64,000 bases of DNA, taken from assembly GCF_003945595.2 (NCBI RefSeq), contig NW_024104507.1:1-64000 (forward strand), in the 5' to 3' direction. The notes under the pieces are model-generated. The model worked only from the letters and a program-made list of their open reading frames with translations, searched no databases and was not told the DNA's origin. The translations under genes were made by a program, and so were the position numbers. The number at the start of each line of letters is the position of its first letter. Position 1 is the stretch's first letter. Shown one piece after another: positions 47,858 to 59,341 of the stretch. Origin of the DNA: Pipra filicauda. Taxonomy: Eukaryota > Chordata > Aves > Passeriformes > Pipridae.

Positions 47858-50800
47858 TACAAATCTGAGAGCTCTTAGGGTCTGAATAGGTTTGTTTAAA
47901 AGAAACCTGAACTTCTGTACAAAACCCTCTGTGATTTGTTTTGACTGCACAGGAGATACCCTTAGAATGACTTCCCACATCTCTTGTATCAAATCATCTC
48001 ATACTCCAGGAATACAATGTGCTTTCTGACTTGAAAAGAGTATTGTGTGTTAAAAGGCAACTTTTGCTTTTGAAAAATGCTGGCACAAAGCACCACTTCC
48101 AGTTTTATTCTTAAGAGTGACCTGATACTTGTTGTCAAATTCTGATGCCTTAGAGGTACATGGCATGATAATTTTTTCTTGAAGGGGCAGAAGTCTCATA
48201 GAATTTTTGGCTGTTTCTGTTCAAGGCCGTTATTCCTTTTGTTCAGGCAGCATTTTATCATTGCAGGCTCTGGTTAGCAAACATAGTCCACTCTTACTCT
48301 AACTGGAGAAGTGTATATAACATATTATTCTTACAAATTTACAGAAAACCACCTTTCAAATACATTTCAGTACTAGTTGTTTAGTAAAACAAAATTTTCC
48401 ATACAGTGTAATGGCCCTACGTGACTAAATATTTATTAGATCAAATAGGCTGCAGATTTGAAAATAAAAAAGTCATGCATAGAAAAAAATTCACAAGCCT
48501 CACAAAAAAGAAATTCCCAAGAAAGTGTCACAAAGTGATTTAGACCTTGAATGATAAACTGGTTTGAGACCATGCTGTTTGCTGCTTTCCTCATTATTAC
48601 AAAATCCCATGTGTTGTACTGCACACCGAATTTGGAAGTTGCCTTTTTGGTGGGACAAATTTAAACAAAGCTTTTAAGAGCTTTTTGAGTTTTCAGCAGT
48701 TTTTAAGCCCTAACCTGTAGTCCCTTCTCTAACCATATATACAAACACAAACACAGGTGCACACACTTCATGTGTAGCCATTCAGGAAAAGCTAGAGGGT
48801 AAATAACACATTAATTTGGTTGAGTCACCAACAAGTTTTGTTTAAAGAGGAAACGAAATATTAAGGTTTACAGAAGCAGAAATGAACACACATCTAGTCA
48901 GTGACTATAGGAACTACTTTTTGTATAAAAGGAACTGGAGCATTATTGCTTAGTACTGATAAAGGACTTAGAGGTTCCTCTTCATAGTCATTGACAAAAC
49001 AGACCTAATCTGCCCCTCTTGTGAAGCCACTTTCAGGAGAATTATTCAGTTTTCATAATAATCATGGAAAATTAGGAGGAATGATGCAGCCAAGTAGTAT
49101 TTCTGTTAGGAAAATATCTATTTTCTACGCATCGCAATTAGTGAGATATGAGTCAAATGAGGACAAAACAGACTCTTGTATTGTGTTTGTGGGAGCTTAG
49201 GGTTTATATTTGCTTGTTCTGCATGGGAAGACTGTGCATGTCCTGTGGTGCCCTAGGATTCTCTCTAGCTAGGTAATGCTCAATTTGGCATCAAAAGCTG
49301 TCTCCCAGTCTTTGTATCCTAGATTTGTTTGAGTAACCACAAGATGGGAGGAGCTCATCCTACACATCTGTCCAAACACTTCCCTACCTCCTTAAAATTT
49401 GTCTCTTGACAAATTAGGCTGCTGCTGAGTTGTGCTGTACTGTGCATTAGGGTCTGGGAGAATAAACTAGGTGTTTTATTCTCTGTCTGCACCACACAGC
49501 TCAGCTCATTATTACTCTTATTGGGTGTCATTATGATAAAATAATGGTTAAGGTAAAAAATTGATTTCTTCACCTATGCTGCTGTCAAAGGGCTTCAAAA
49601 TGATGGCTAAGGATTGCTGACAGCTTCATACGAAATATTAGCATCATGGCTTAAATCAAGTTAATGTTGGAGAGGTAATTAAATCCACAGAACTGAAAAT
49701 GAGGAGATGATTTTTTCTCTTTGCTGTTGTCTCCCTTATCTCTGGCACCTCCAGTTTTCTGAGATCAGTTACACCAAAGGACAGAGCATAGGTGTATGTT
49801 ATTTAAGTATGCATAAATTATATTCAATGCAAAATAAAACTAGTTCACACAGTAAACAGGCAGTGAACTGCTGAATTGGGTGAATTTATGAGAAGAGTTA
49901 TTTCAATTTTCTAGATGGATTGTGACTGAAAGTCCCTCTTAAAATGCTTAATTCATCTGCAGTTCAGCTCTGTGAGGGACTCCCCATCACTGTGAGTTAC
50001 TGCAGTACTTGTAATTGGGGCACTCCAGCTCTGTCTCCTGGGCTGTATTTGTGGTGCTACAGAAGAGTGCTTTGCCAGCAGACTACAGCCATGTACCCTG
50101 CACCAGCCTCTTTCTTTGGCAGCACTGAAATGCTTGTCTGAAATATTACACTACATGTCCACTGCAGTACTGTACAGTGAAATGATTAGATCTGCAGCTC
50201 ATATAAATCAGCTTATCACCACTGCCACCAGCGTGCTGCATGTCACGTGAAAACTTGGTCTATCACCTTCTGCGTAACTTTTACAATTTTTTATCTCAAG
50301 TTATTTCTTAGTGTTGCCTGAGAACCTTTTCTACATTTTACAGTTGAGATGACTAACTTCCCAGCTTACACAGGTTAGGAATTTTTAGATTGGGATCAGA
50401 AAGGATAAAATTGTTCCTTGTGACACGGTTGACGCATCCAAGTCGAAATACTGTATTTATTCAACATGTACTTCTTTCACAGGAAAAAGTGTTCAGTGTC
50501 ATTTATTATGGTTTTCACTATGGAAAACTCATTTCTGTAAAAGTTACAGGAATGTAAAATAAAGGGTCTTCTACTGACTGTTGCTTTATAGTCTTGTGTG
50601 GTTATGAAGAGCTCTGTGAGAGTAGCATGGAATGATTCATCTGTATGAATTGCAGCAGTGCTGCACCTCAGTGTTGTGCTTGTCTTTGAGAATGCTGTGG
50701 AGCTGTTACCACCTAGTGCCAGGGACTTTTAAAGAGATTTGTGTTAATTCAGGGTATATTGGCATAGTAGAATGGGCTGGACAGCTTCAAACTGCTCTGT

Positions 50801-51903
50801 TCTTTTCAAGGAGTGCTCTACACTAAGTTTTTTTGTTTCAAGGTGAATATGTTCCTACTTAGAATACAAGTTGTATCTATAAAGTCAGTGGGAAATCTGG
50901 TAGATTGAATGACTTGTTTTCCTTAAAGAAAACTCCAAAGTAGTATGTCCTTACTGTATAATATTGGAAATCCAGCCTGGTCACTGTAAAACAGAGAAAA
51001 GCTCTGAATGTTTCCATCCTGAAAAGTTTTTTAAAATGGCAGTAAGTGATCTAAATTTACAGGCGTGAATACTTATCTGAAATTGAAGGGGAGAAAAGCA
51101 CCTAACACATATTTAGGCAAAGAAAACCCACCATTCTAGTCTGTAGGAAAAAAAAAATTACTGAAACCTTTCAGAATGCATTGAAAAGGATAATGTCATA
51201 CTATTAGGAAAACTTGCAATTAGATTCAGGTAGGCTGTTAAATTGGCTTATTAAATTCAATCTGCAATCTGAATAGCACTGAAGGTTTGGAGGAAAAAAA
51301 TGTGTCAGCCAGTTATGTCCACTGTTGCTGTGACAACAGGATTGGAGAACAGTCTGATTAAAACAAAACAAGCTCTCCCAAAAATAACCACTAAAACCAA
51401 CAGAAGAACATTCTGCTGGCCCTACTACACCCAAATAATCAGAAAATAAGAACATGGTGATGTTCCAACTTAATGAAAATGAACCATAGAAGTATTGAAA
51501 TTCTACCTGCTGCTGTTGTCTAGAAAAATAGTAAACCCAGAAATGGATAACTCAAAGCTGTTGTCTGTTTGGGTGTCTAAATGGAAATGGACCCCCATGT
51601 CTTGCCTGTAGCTGCGACACAAATTACTGTTACCTTTTTGTATAACGTTTTATCTTCAATTTGTGGACCAAACTAACTGATTTACCCGTTACTGTGGTGC
51701 AGTCACCTCCTTATTTTTAGCTCTGTACATGTAGCTGGGTATTTGCAGGGCATAGCAACTGTTATATCCAACTTCAGGGTCACAAGCCACAGGATGGTAA
51801 CAGTGGCAGGCAAGGGTCATTGTTTTCTTCAAATTAATTTCAACTCATTAAGCCAAATTATAGGAGGTACCCACAAGTTGTGAGGATGAGGGCAAAGATG
51901 TAC

Positions 51904-51939
51904 AATTATTCTAATTTGAATAATTATTCTAATTTGAAT
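51904..51939. repeat. Exact 18-bp tandem duplication
   Basis: aattattctaatttgaat occurs twice in a row (51904-51921 and 51922-51939) without a mismatch, which suggests a recent local duplication. Confidence 0.95.
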
Positions 51940-52270
51940 GCGTTTAGTGATTGGGGAAATTCTGGTTGTTGGAAGCAGAAAAAAAGGAGAGAGAGAAAAG
52001 GCTAAATTTTAAACCTACCACTTAAAATATGTCTACTAAGACGTAATTCAACTAAGTAGCAGCAAGTAACTTTAATTAATCTCTAATTAAACCCATGAGT
52101 TTTAGCTGAGAGAGGGTTTGGTTTCTTAAAAATCATAATAAAAAAAAATACCTCCTCCACCAAAGACTGTATTTCCAGACTCTCTTAGCCTTAATTGCAG
52201 TCACAAACACCTCAAGCAATTTTCTGGGCCAATTAAATCAGGGCAGTGGCTAGATTAACATATTGCAGTG

Positions 52271-52308
52271 CATTTGGTGTGCTTGCTTGCACATTTGGTG
52301 TGCTTGCT
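52271..52308. repeat. Tandem duplication, 21-bp period
   Basis: catttggtgtgcttgct occurs at 52271-52287 and again, identical, at 52292-52308. Confidence 0.95.
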
Positions 52309-52480
52309 CACTAGAGTTAAATGGCTTGAAAAGTGAGGAACAGCCTGGCCCCCAGACCTAGATCTTGCAGCTGGCATTGCTCTGCAATTGCTGTGGCTAC
52401 TTCAAATCTTTATGGGTAATATTTTTTTCTACTGATGCCTAAGGAGACTTAAAAGGTAGGAAAATAGCAAAAACAACTAC

Positions 52481-52500
52481 AAAAAAAAAAAAAAAAAAAA
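52481..52500 (+). repeat. A20 homopolymer
   Basis: The longest pure homopolymer seen in the window. It could be a recent poly(A) tail, but the preceding sequence does not resemble a processed transcript I know, and no target-site duplication was found by eye. Confidence 0.85.
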
Positions 52501-54175
52501 GGAGAACAAAAGGTGACGGGAAAAAATTGAGCCTTTCTTATTACCTGGCATTCTATATGCTGAGAACAGATTCCACTGAAGAAGAGCTCTTCCTTCTGTG
52601 CTCTGCTCCACCGCAGCATAATCAGCTCTGTTTGTGTTCCCTATATAAGGGAATGAAGTTTTGCATTGATATTTTTTAATATACATCTACTGTAATGTTA
52701 CTTTGAGGGGTGATTCACTGCATAGGAGCAGACATCAATACTGAAGACAAGGCAACATTTTCCTTCATTTTTTGGAAGCATTTACACAGACTAAAAGACA
52801 GTGAAATTTGACAATGCTTTTCCCAGTGCAAACACTGAGGATATAGAGAGTTCTGTTTCTGAGACCTACGTCTCTTGAGTATGTGATTTATGTGATGCAT
52901 TTGTCTATTTTCTAAAGGGTTAATTGAGAAGGGGCACTGAAATAAGCTAAATATGATGTTTATGTGAGCTGATCCATTTCATTTGTTTCATACAGTCTTA
53001 AAAAATATTGTCTCCCTGCCTGCTTCTCTGTTGACCTTAGATTACTTCTTATTTGCGACCACATTTATATTTCATGCAATGGAAATGGAAGCAAAGAAGT
53101 TTCATACTGTAAATATAAAGGAAGAGGAAATAGTAACATCAAACACTGACGACAGATGAGAAACCAATGTCAGAAAATCTGGATGGAAATTCTATTTGAA
53201 ATTGGAGAATATCTTCTACAGCAGGAGAGTGAAATGGAGGTCACAGCAATAAACAAGTTTATGTGAGGGAGGGAACTTGCCAACTCCAAAGCACATTTAG
53301 ATCACATGGGTATGATGATGGGACAGGCCCCTTTCTTTCCATCTAAGTTGTGTGCATATGGAGTCTACACACCTGGACAACCTTCTAGGCACCTACATTT
53401 CTGCTGAGGTGTAACTGTAGGAATCTTAGACTTTGACAGCTTAACACCTACCTTATAGACATGTCCTGGTGAGGATCCGCAGGATGGATGTTTTCCATGC
53501 ATACTTCTTCACTTAGGAAATATGACCTGGCATCTGTGCTCAGAGTTTCAAGATTTTTGAATGCAAACTGAAAAGATTTTAAGTAATTTTTAAAACAGGA
53601 CATTTTGTGGTAATACGAATGATTCTTTGGGATTAAAATAATGTGGTTTTGTTTCCTAGTTTTAAAGCAATGATAATACTAAAAGAAACGGAGGTTATTT
53701 AAAAGCAGAAAGAACATGACTGATGACATTTACAAAGACATGAAACTAACCCTCCAGTGTCAGAATATTTTAAATTAGGCATGTCTATTGAGGTATTAGC
53801 TAGCAGAGGTGTATCTGTCTTTGTAGTGTTATTTATGCAAATTCATTTTGAGCTGCAAGATTTATAAAGTTTATGTCACTAAATCAAACAATCATACATA
53901 AAAGGTGTGAAACATGGACCAAGTCAGTAGTGTGACCCTTTTGGATAGCCTCAGATTTTATATACTTGATTTATTACCTTCATTCTCATAAATAGGTCTG
54001 GATTTCCTTGTCCATTAGTAAGCTTTTAAGCAAATTGCATATTCTTATCAAAGTTCATGTAAACTGTAGCAACTTTAAAATGACATTTAGAGAAACAGAA
54101 GAGCAGCCTTTCAGCTGCCCTGATGAAAAGGATTGTCAGATCCATCTGATATTGTCTCCCTTTATTTTGCTGCAG

Positions 54176-54315
54176 TTGTTACCAATATTGAAAAGCATGA
54201 ACTGGCTATAACAGAGTCTGCAATGGTTCTTGCTATGACTTCTGCTGGCTACTTTATCTCTTTTACCAGGATAGCCACTGACTTCCTAAAACAGGAGATC
54301 CTTTGGAATGATTAA
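54176..54315 (+). other. Speculative terminal exon after a strong splice acceptor
   Basis: The run tctccctttattttgctgcag (ending at 54175) is a good polypyrimidine tract and 3' splice site. The frame then stays open for about 46 codons to TAA at 54313-54315. The peptide begins VVTNIEKHELAITESAMV and has a short hydrophobic middle. There is no donor at the end, so it would have to be a last coding exon. I recognise no family. Chance is quite possible. Confidence 0.15.
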
Positions 54316-55757
54316 TCTATGACTTAGGCCACAGCCAAACAATGCTGCTGAATACATGTGGGTGGCTTCATAATGTTGCCTTACAGAAGGCAAGACATGG
54401 CATAGTCCATTAGAAGGGTGTGAAAGGCTGACTGTATTTCTAGTCACATGTGAGCACAGTTTTTTGCAGCTTTAAAAGAAATTCATGTCTGTTTGAAATT
54501 TTCTGACTTAGCAAACCTGAGCTGTTCAGGTATTGGACTGTGTTAGAATTGCACAATCAGTTGATTTGATTGTGTTGAGAAATGTCTCCATCAGATTCCA
54601 TCCCAGTAAAAGCTTTACTGATCTCATAACTGTTTAGCAGAATAGAACAAAGACTTTCCATTCTGGGATAATTTGGAATTTGCTATCCCTGACTGTTTTG
54701 AATTTTAGGTGAACTTAAAGGTTAAAATGAGCTGAAACCAAGTTTTACTTGATTAAGGGGGTCTGAAGAAATCAGATCTCTTGTACTGAAAGTGCTCATT
54801 TCTATTTCTCTCAGATTTGATATAAATAGTGGCATAAGTATTCCTAACATCAGACTGACTATTGTGTGTGGAATAAAGCCTGAGGCTGGTAGAAATTTCT
54901 ATGAGCTTGTATTGGAAGAGTTTCCAATCCAGAAATGCTTATGGTGCAAATCTAGAGTCAGACAGTAGTTCAGAGCTGCATACCAGATGAGATATGTAAA
55001 GAATAGAAATTATTTATTCTAAATGGACATGAAGAAACACAATCTGGAAAGACAAAAAAAAGAAAAAAAGAAAGTTTTTGCTCAAACATTTGGCACCATC
55101 AACACAAACCAAATGAGATTCATGTCCATGCTCTGTTCTGGCCTTGCAATGTCCTCAGCAAATTCCATAAAATATCCATCTGTGTGAAAGGCAAAATGCA
55201 GCAATGGAAAACTGAGCTTGATGGGAAAGTGCACAACAGAACTATGCACATGAAATACTTGCTCAGGATCTGCTCTGCTCTATGATGCTGCCTCTGCAAA
55301 AGGAGAGTGCCTTTTATATGTTTTTCATCCTTTGCTGTATGTCAGGTGCTGGACCAATGCACCACTGTGTGAGGCAATGCCATCAGCCTACAGAAACTTG
55401 TACCAAAACCCCTCAGTTCAGCACAGCCTTGGTTTGTTCCCAATTAATGGGACACCTTACAGTTCCAGTAGAATTAGACAATCACTTGGAAAACTGGTAA
55501 GAAGAGAAAAAGAAGGCTGTTTCATATGCCATTTTATTGAAGTCTTGAGCTTTAAATATGGATGATTTAATTTGGGGTGATGCTGTGACTGAACAACTAA
55601 GATATTTTAAAAAGAAAGTTGTAATTGGAAGAAGTGTTTAAAGTTTGAATTTTGAGATAAATTGCATTGCCTATGTGTATGTGGAGACTTTAACAACTCA
55701 AAATCTAAAAAGTACCTTAATGTATCTGACATTTACACAGAAATGTCTCTCATTCCC

Positions 55758-55778
55758 TTTGTTTGTTTGTTTGTTTTC
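55758..55778. repeat. (GTTT)n microsatellite
   Basis: About four GTTT units. Simple repeat. Confidence 0.9.
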
Positions 55779-58215
55779 CATTTTGAGCCCCTGGGAATTT
55801 TGGGTCACGGCTCAAAACTTGGCTGCTGGTGTTTCATATCCAGGCTTGTGGTTACTGGGCATTGTAATGCCTTTTGCTGTGTTTCTGTGATCTGCTTGCC
55901 ATCCACCTCCATCATGAATAATTAGTTCAGCATTCTTAAGTAACAATTATGAGAGATGATTTAATTGTCTTTCAGAAGTCCTAATCTAACTAATTTTCAC
56001 ATCTGTTTAATATAGTTTTTTCACTGAAGTACTCATGTTATACTCTCTCCTTCTTAATGCTGTTTTCTCATCCAAAACAACACACTAAACACCTTCAGTT
56101 TTGGTGAGGTGAATGATTGAAACCTTTGGTGGAGAGTTCCTGGTACTCAAAATTTCGTGTTAGGATGTGAAAACTCTATACAGATGTACATAAGATGTTA
56201 TCATGTCCATTTAAATCTAAAATGCAAAAAAAGCCAGAGAAGCTTTTGTAGTAAGAACCTGAGTGTTTCCTAGGACCATTAGCAGGCCACATTCAGAACT
56301 TGGCTTCTACTTGGCTCCTGATCTACTCACTAACCTGTGCTTCCTCCCTAAAGTTCATTGCAGAAATGGTACCAGTGAGAAGTTTGTCAAAATCTGTAGT
56401 TCAGCTACTTGTGCCATCTTCACATAAGGAAAACTTAAAATATTAAGCTATAGTATATTTAAGCTATTAAACTGTACTGTGACATTAGAATGGCAAGGAT
56501 ATGCTTTTCCTCTGGAAAGGCAGTAGAAAATAAGCAGTAAATCTGTTATGACAAGTGAAAAGTGCATAAATGTTATAATCTTCACTGACAAAACCATACC
56601 TTGGTTTAGGTAAGATTAGACTTCAAAGCCTGGTTGTTTGTGCTGTGCTAAATTCTGCATCTGTGCTTCTAAGGTGAATTTAACTATGGAACAGAAGTTC
56701 ACGGAACATCAACGTCATGTAGGTCAGGTGTAGCTTAGATTGTGTGAAAGTTCGTGATTTGCAGTGAAACCTCAAAATCAATAAATCACCTGGGAGAACA
56801 TGGTGGTGGCTGAGTGTAGTGCACATGCTGTGCTTTTAGCACCTGGTTTGGAGAGTAGAAAAGTTCCAAACACGTTCCTGTTTGTGTTCTCAGCTGTGAG
56901 TAATGCACATTTTTGGAAGAAAGTTCTACTGTAAAGATTTCTTTTAAATATGGGTACCCTGCAGTTTTACACCAGCTGGAGCTTTGGCCCAAGCTGTTTG
57001 ATCTGTCTTTCATGAGGAGAGTGTAGGATTTCTGTGCCTGAGTGATGGCAGGAATGCTATGTAGGTTAGAACCCTTGGGCAGAGCTGCACTGGAGAGGTT
57101 CTAATGAGTGACAAGGTAAGCCCTTTAAAAATGCAATGACAAAAAAATCAACCGGCAGATCATTTGTACAGGACTTACAAGAGGAAAAGGTAGATATAGA
57201 ATATTAAAAAGTATAAAATAAGGAGTTTCATCCAAATGGATGTCTATTGTTCTCAGCTGGGTCAACAGGCATATTGGTGTTCCTTAGGAAAAGAAGCATG
57301 AGATGCTTGGTAAATATCAAATAATTTGTAGGATAGGTTTAATAAGTGCTAAAAAGCTGAGTTCTCTTGTTTAAAAGAGAAAAAATCCCCAAATCCCAGA
57401 AGGTATTCCCAGCAAGAGTTTCAAAAATTTCAACCTAAAATGTAACCTGATTTTTATCAGAGCTAAATCCTCAGTATCTCCTTCTATGGGAAGCTTTCAA
57501 TGCCTGGTCTCCTCAAATACTGGAACAGTACAATTTTACAACAGGCTTTCTCTTTGCCTAACATCCACATTAATTTTCTCTGGCTCAAAAACCTGAGAAA
57601 TTGTAATTAACAATAAACCAGCTCCCTGTCACAGATTCAATGTTGTGAGCAGAACCTGCTTGCTTTGAAAGGGATATGAAGACTGTGACTGTTGGATTGC
57701 AGAGACTGAGAGCACTGCACAGATGACACATTTGATTTCTGTAGGGAAGGGGAAAACTGACTGCTCTAACTAATGACATTCCCTCTTGGCCAGAGTTACT
57801 GTAGAGAAAATGGCAAGGCTGGTATTGTAGTAGAAAATGTTAAGGCAATGAAGTTGAGGTAAAGGAAATACAGTCATGAAAAGCACCCCACTAATTTAGG
57901 TTTCAACTTCTTAGACTTTGAGATGTTCCAGACAAGTGAGAAAGCTCATCTGAGTGATGAATGGTACGAGAAGGAAGTTAAACAAACAAATGTATAGAGA
58001 GAAGCTCCTCATAGAAGTTCCTCACAATGGGTGATTTCACTTTCTGCTGGAGCAGGTCTGAGCTATATAAGAACAGTTAAGTCAAAAGGGCCTGTTGTGC
58101 TCAGCACTTTTGCAAATTGTATTGCTCAGTGATGTGTGTGGCTGAGCAAGAACTAATTTGTTCTTAGAGCACCTGGTTTTTTAGGGTTGTTAACCTGATT
58201 TGAAAAGATTTTTAC

Positions 58216-58269
58216 GTGTATATACTATATATATAAAAACATATATTTACATGCACGCACACACATATG
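58216..58269. repeat. (TA)n/(CA)n mixed microsatellite
   Basis: A TA-rich run, then an A-rich spacer, then CA units. A typical vertebrate compound dinucleotide repeat. Confidence 0.85.
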
Positions 58270-59253
58270 AATCAAAACAGTAAGAATCAGGGCTTTTAAT
58301 TTTAGTGTTATGTTAGAACCTGACCAAACCTTGAAGTTGTGTGGGTTTTGACACAATGGTGAAAGAGGTGTGTTGCTTCTTACAGTTGGTGTCTGCCTGG
58401 AGTTCAGCTGTAGTGATCCATCTAATTATTTGAATTCAACAGATTTAGGAGTGAAATGATGCTCATTTCTCAGAATGATTTGAGTAAAGTACTGTGGAAA
58501 ATGTGAAATTCCACTGCTGACACCACAGAAATTATGGCATAAGAAAACAACGGAAGTTGATATTTGGAATAATTATCCTATTATTCTGTTGCATAAGTGC
58601 TTGTGTGCACAGAACGTGTCCTGCACGCTGTGACAGAAATCAGAGGAGAGATGAGCTTGACTGAGTCACAGAAGAAAATACAAAATATACTCCAACCCCT
58701 CAGGAAAACTGAACTTTGAAACAAACTTTGTGGCTGCTGTAGGTGTTGCTCGCACGTACACTGCAGAAGGACAGGAAAAGGTGAAGGTGGCAGGTTGATC
58801 CCTGAAGTAGCATCTGCTTCTGCCTCTGCTACTACTGCTGAGCAAAAAGCTGATTGTCTTTCTGTCCTTCCCTTCCATTTTTCTTGCTTTCTTTTAAATT
58901 GTGGGGGAAGATGCCAGTGGACAGGAAACAGAGAAGTGGATGAGGAAATCTTTTATTGTTGCTGCACAACCTTCTACTGAATTTTGATTGACTAATTCAC
59001 TTTATGCAGGTGACTCCACAGATTGGCTCATTGCAGTGGATTGTTTTTTGTAAGTCCTTGAGGATTTTTCTGCCTGGTCTGAGATTCTTTTCTCAGCTTT
59101 TCCCATTCCTTGTGTTTTCCTTCCATTTCTCTATTTTTATTTGCACTGCTGCATATATTAAAAGACAAAGAGGTTTGATTTTACTAATCTCCTTGTGCCT
59201 ATGTGTGTAGTGTACCAAGTGTGGAATAAAGAGTGATTAAAGTATCTTTTTAG

Positions 59254-59341
59254 AGGATAACAGAGTGAAGGACATACAGCTTGACTTTGCTGTTAAACCT
59301 ACACAAGTAGATGAGGAAAGACCTGATTATCAGGATGTCAG
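59254..59341 (+). other. Speculative 88-nt coding exon
   Basis: The segment is bounded by tatctttttag| on the left and gtcag|gtaact on the right, a plausible 3' splice site and a good 5' splice site. Between them one frame is open (2 nt + 28 codons + 2 nt) and gives a charged, well-mixed peptide starting DNRVKDIQLDFAVKP and ending in a DEERPDYQDV-type acidic stretch. The composition is more protein-like than that of other short frames nearby. I cannot name the protein. With 88 nt, skipping it would shift the frame. If real, this window lies inside a plus-strand gene with very long introns. Confidence 0.25.

Larger units (their letters stand above)
46951..54175. other. AT-rich DNA with small repeats, no gene recognised
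   Basis: There is no supported gene. The items seen are a (CTTT)n/T tract (47823-47857), an 18-bp exact tandem duplication (51904-51939), a 21-bp-period duplication (52271-52308), an A20 run (52481-52500) and an imperfect CTCF-like word (50708-50719). Open frames reach 108 codons (47666-47992, minus), and that one is padded by the simple repeat. Confidence 0.55.
54316..59253. other. AT-rich DNA with microsatellites, no gene recognised
   Basis: Only short open frames (up to 87 codons) without recognisable domains. Simple repeats lie at 55758-55778 (GTTT units) and 58216-58269 (TA/CA mixed). No repeat family or RNA gene was identified. Confidence 0.55.

Noticed and set aside
47666..47992. 108-codon minus-strand open frame with a lysine-rich middle
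   Set aside because: The lysine run is the reverse translation of a (CTTT)n/T simple repeat. The rest has no recognisable motif.
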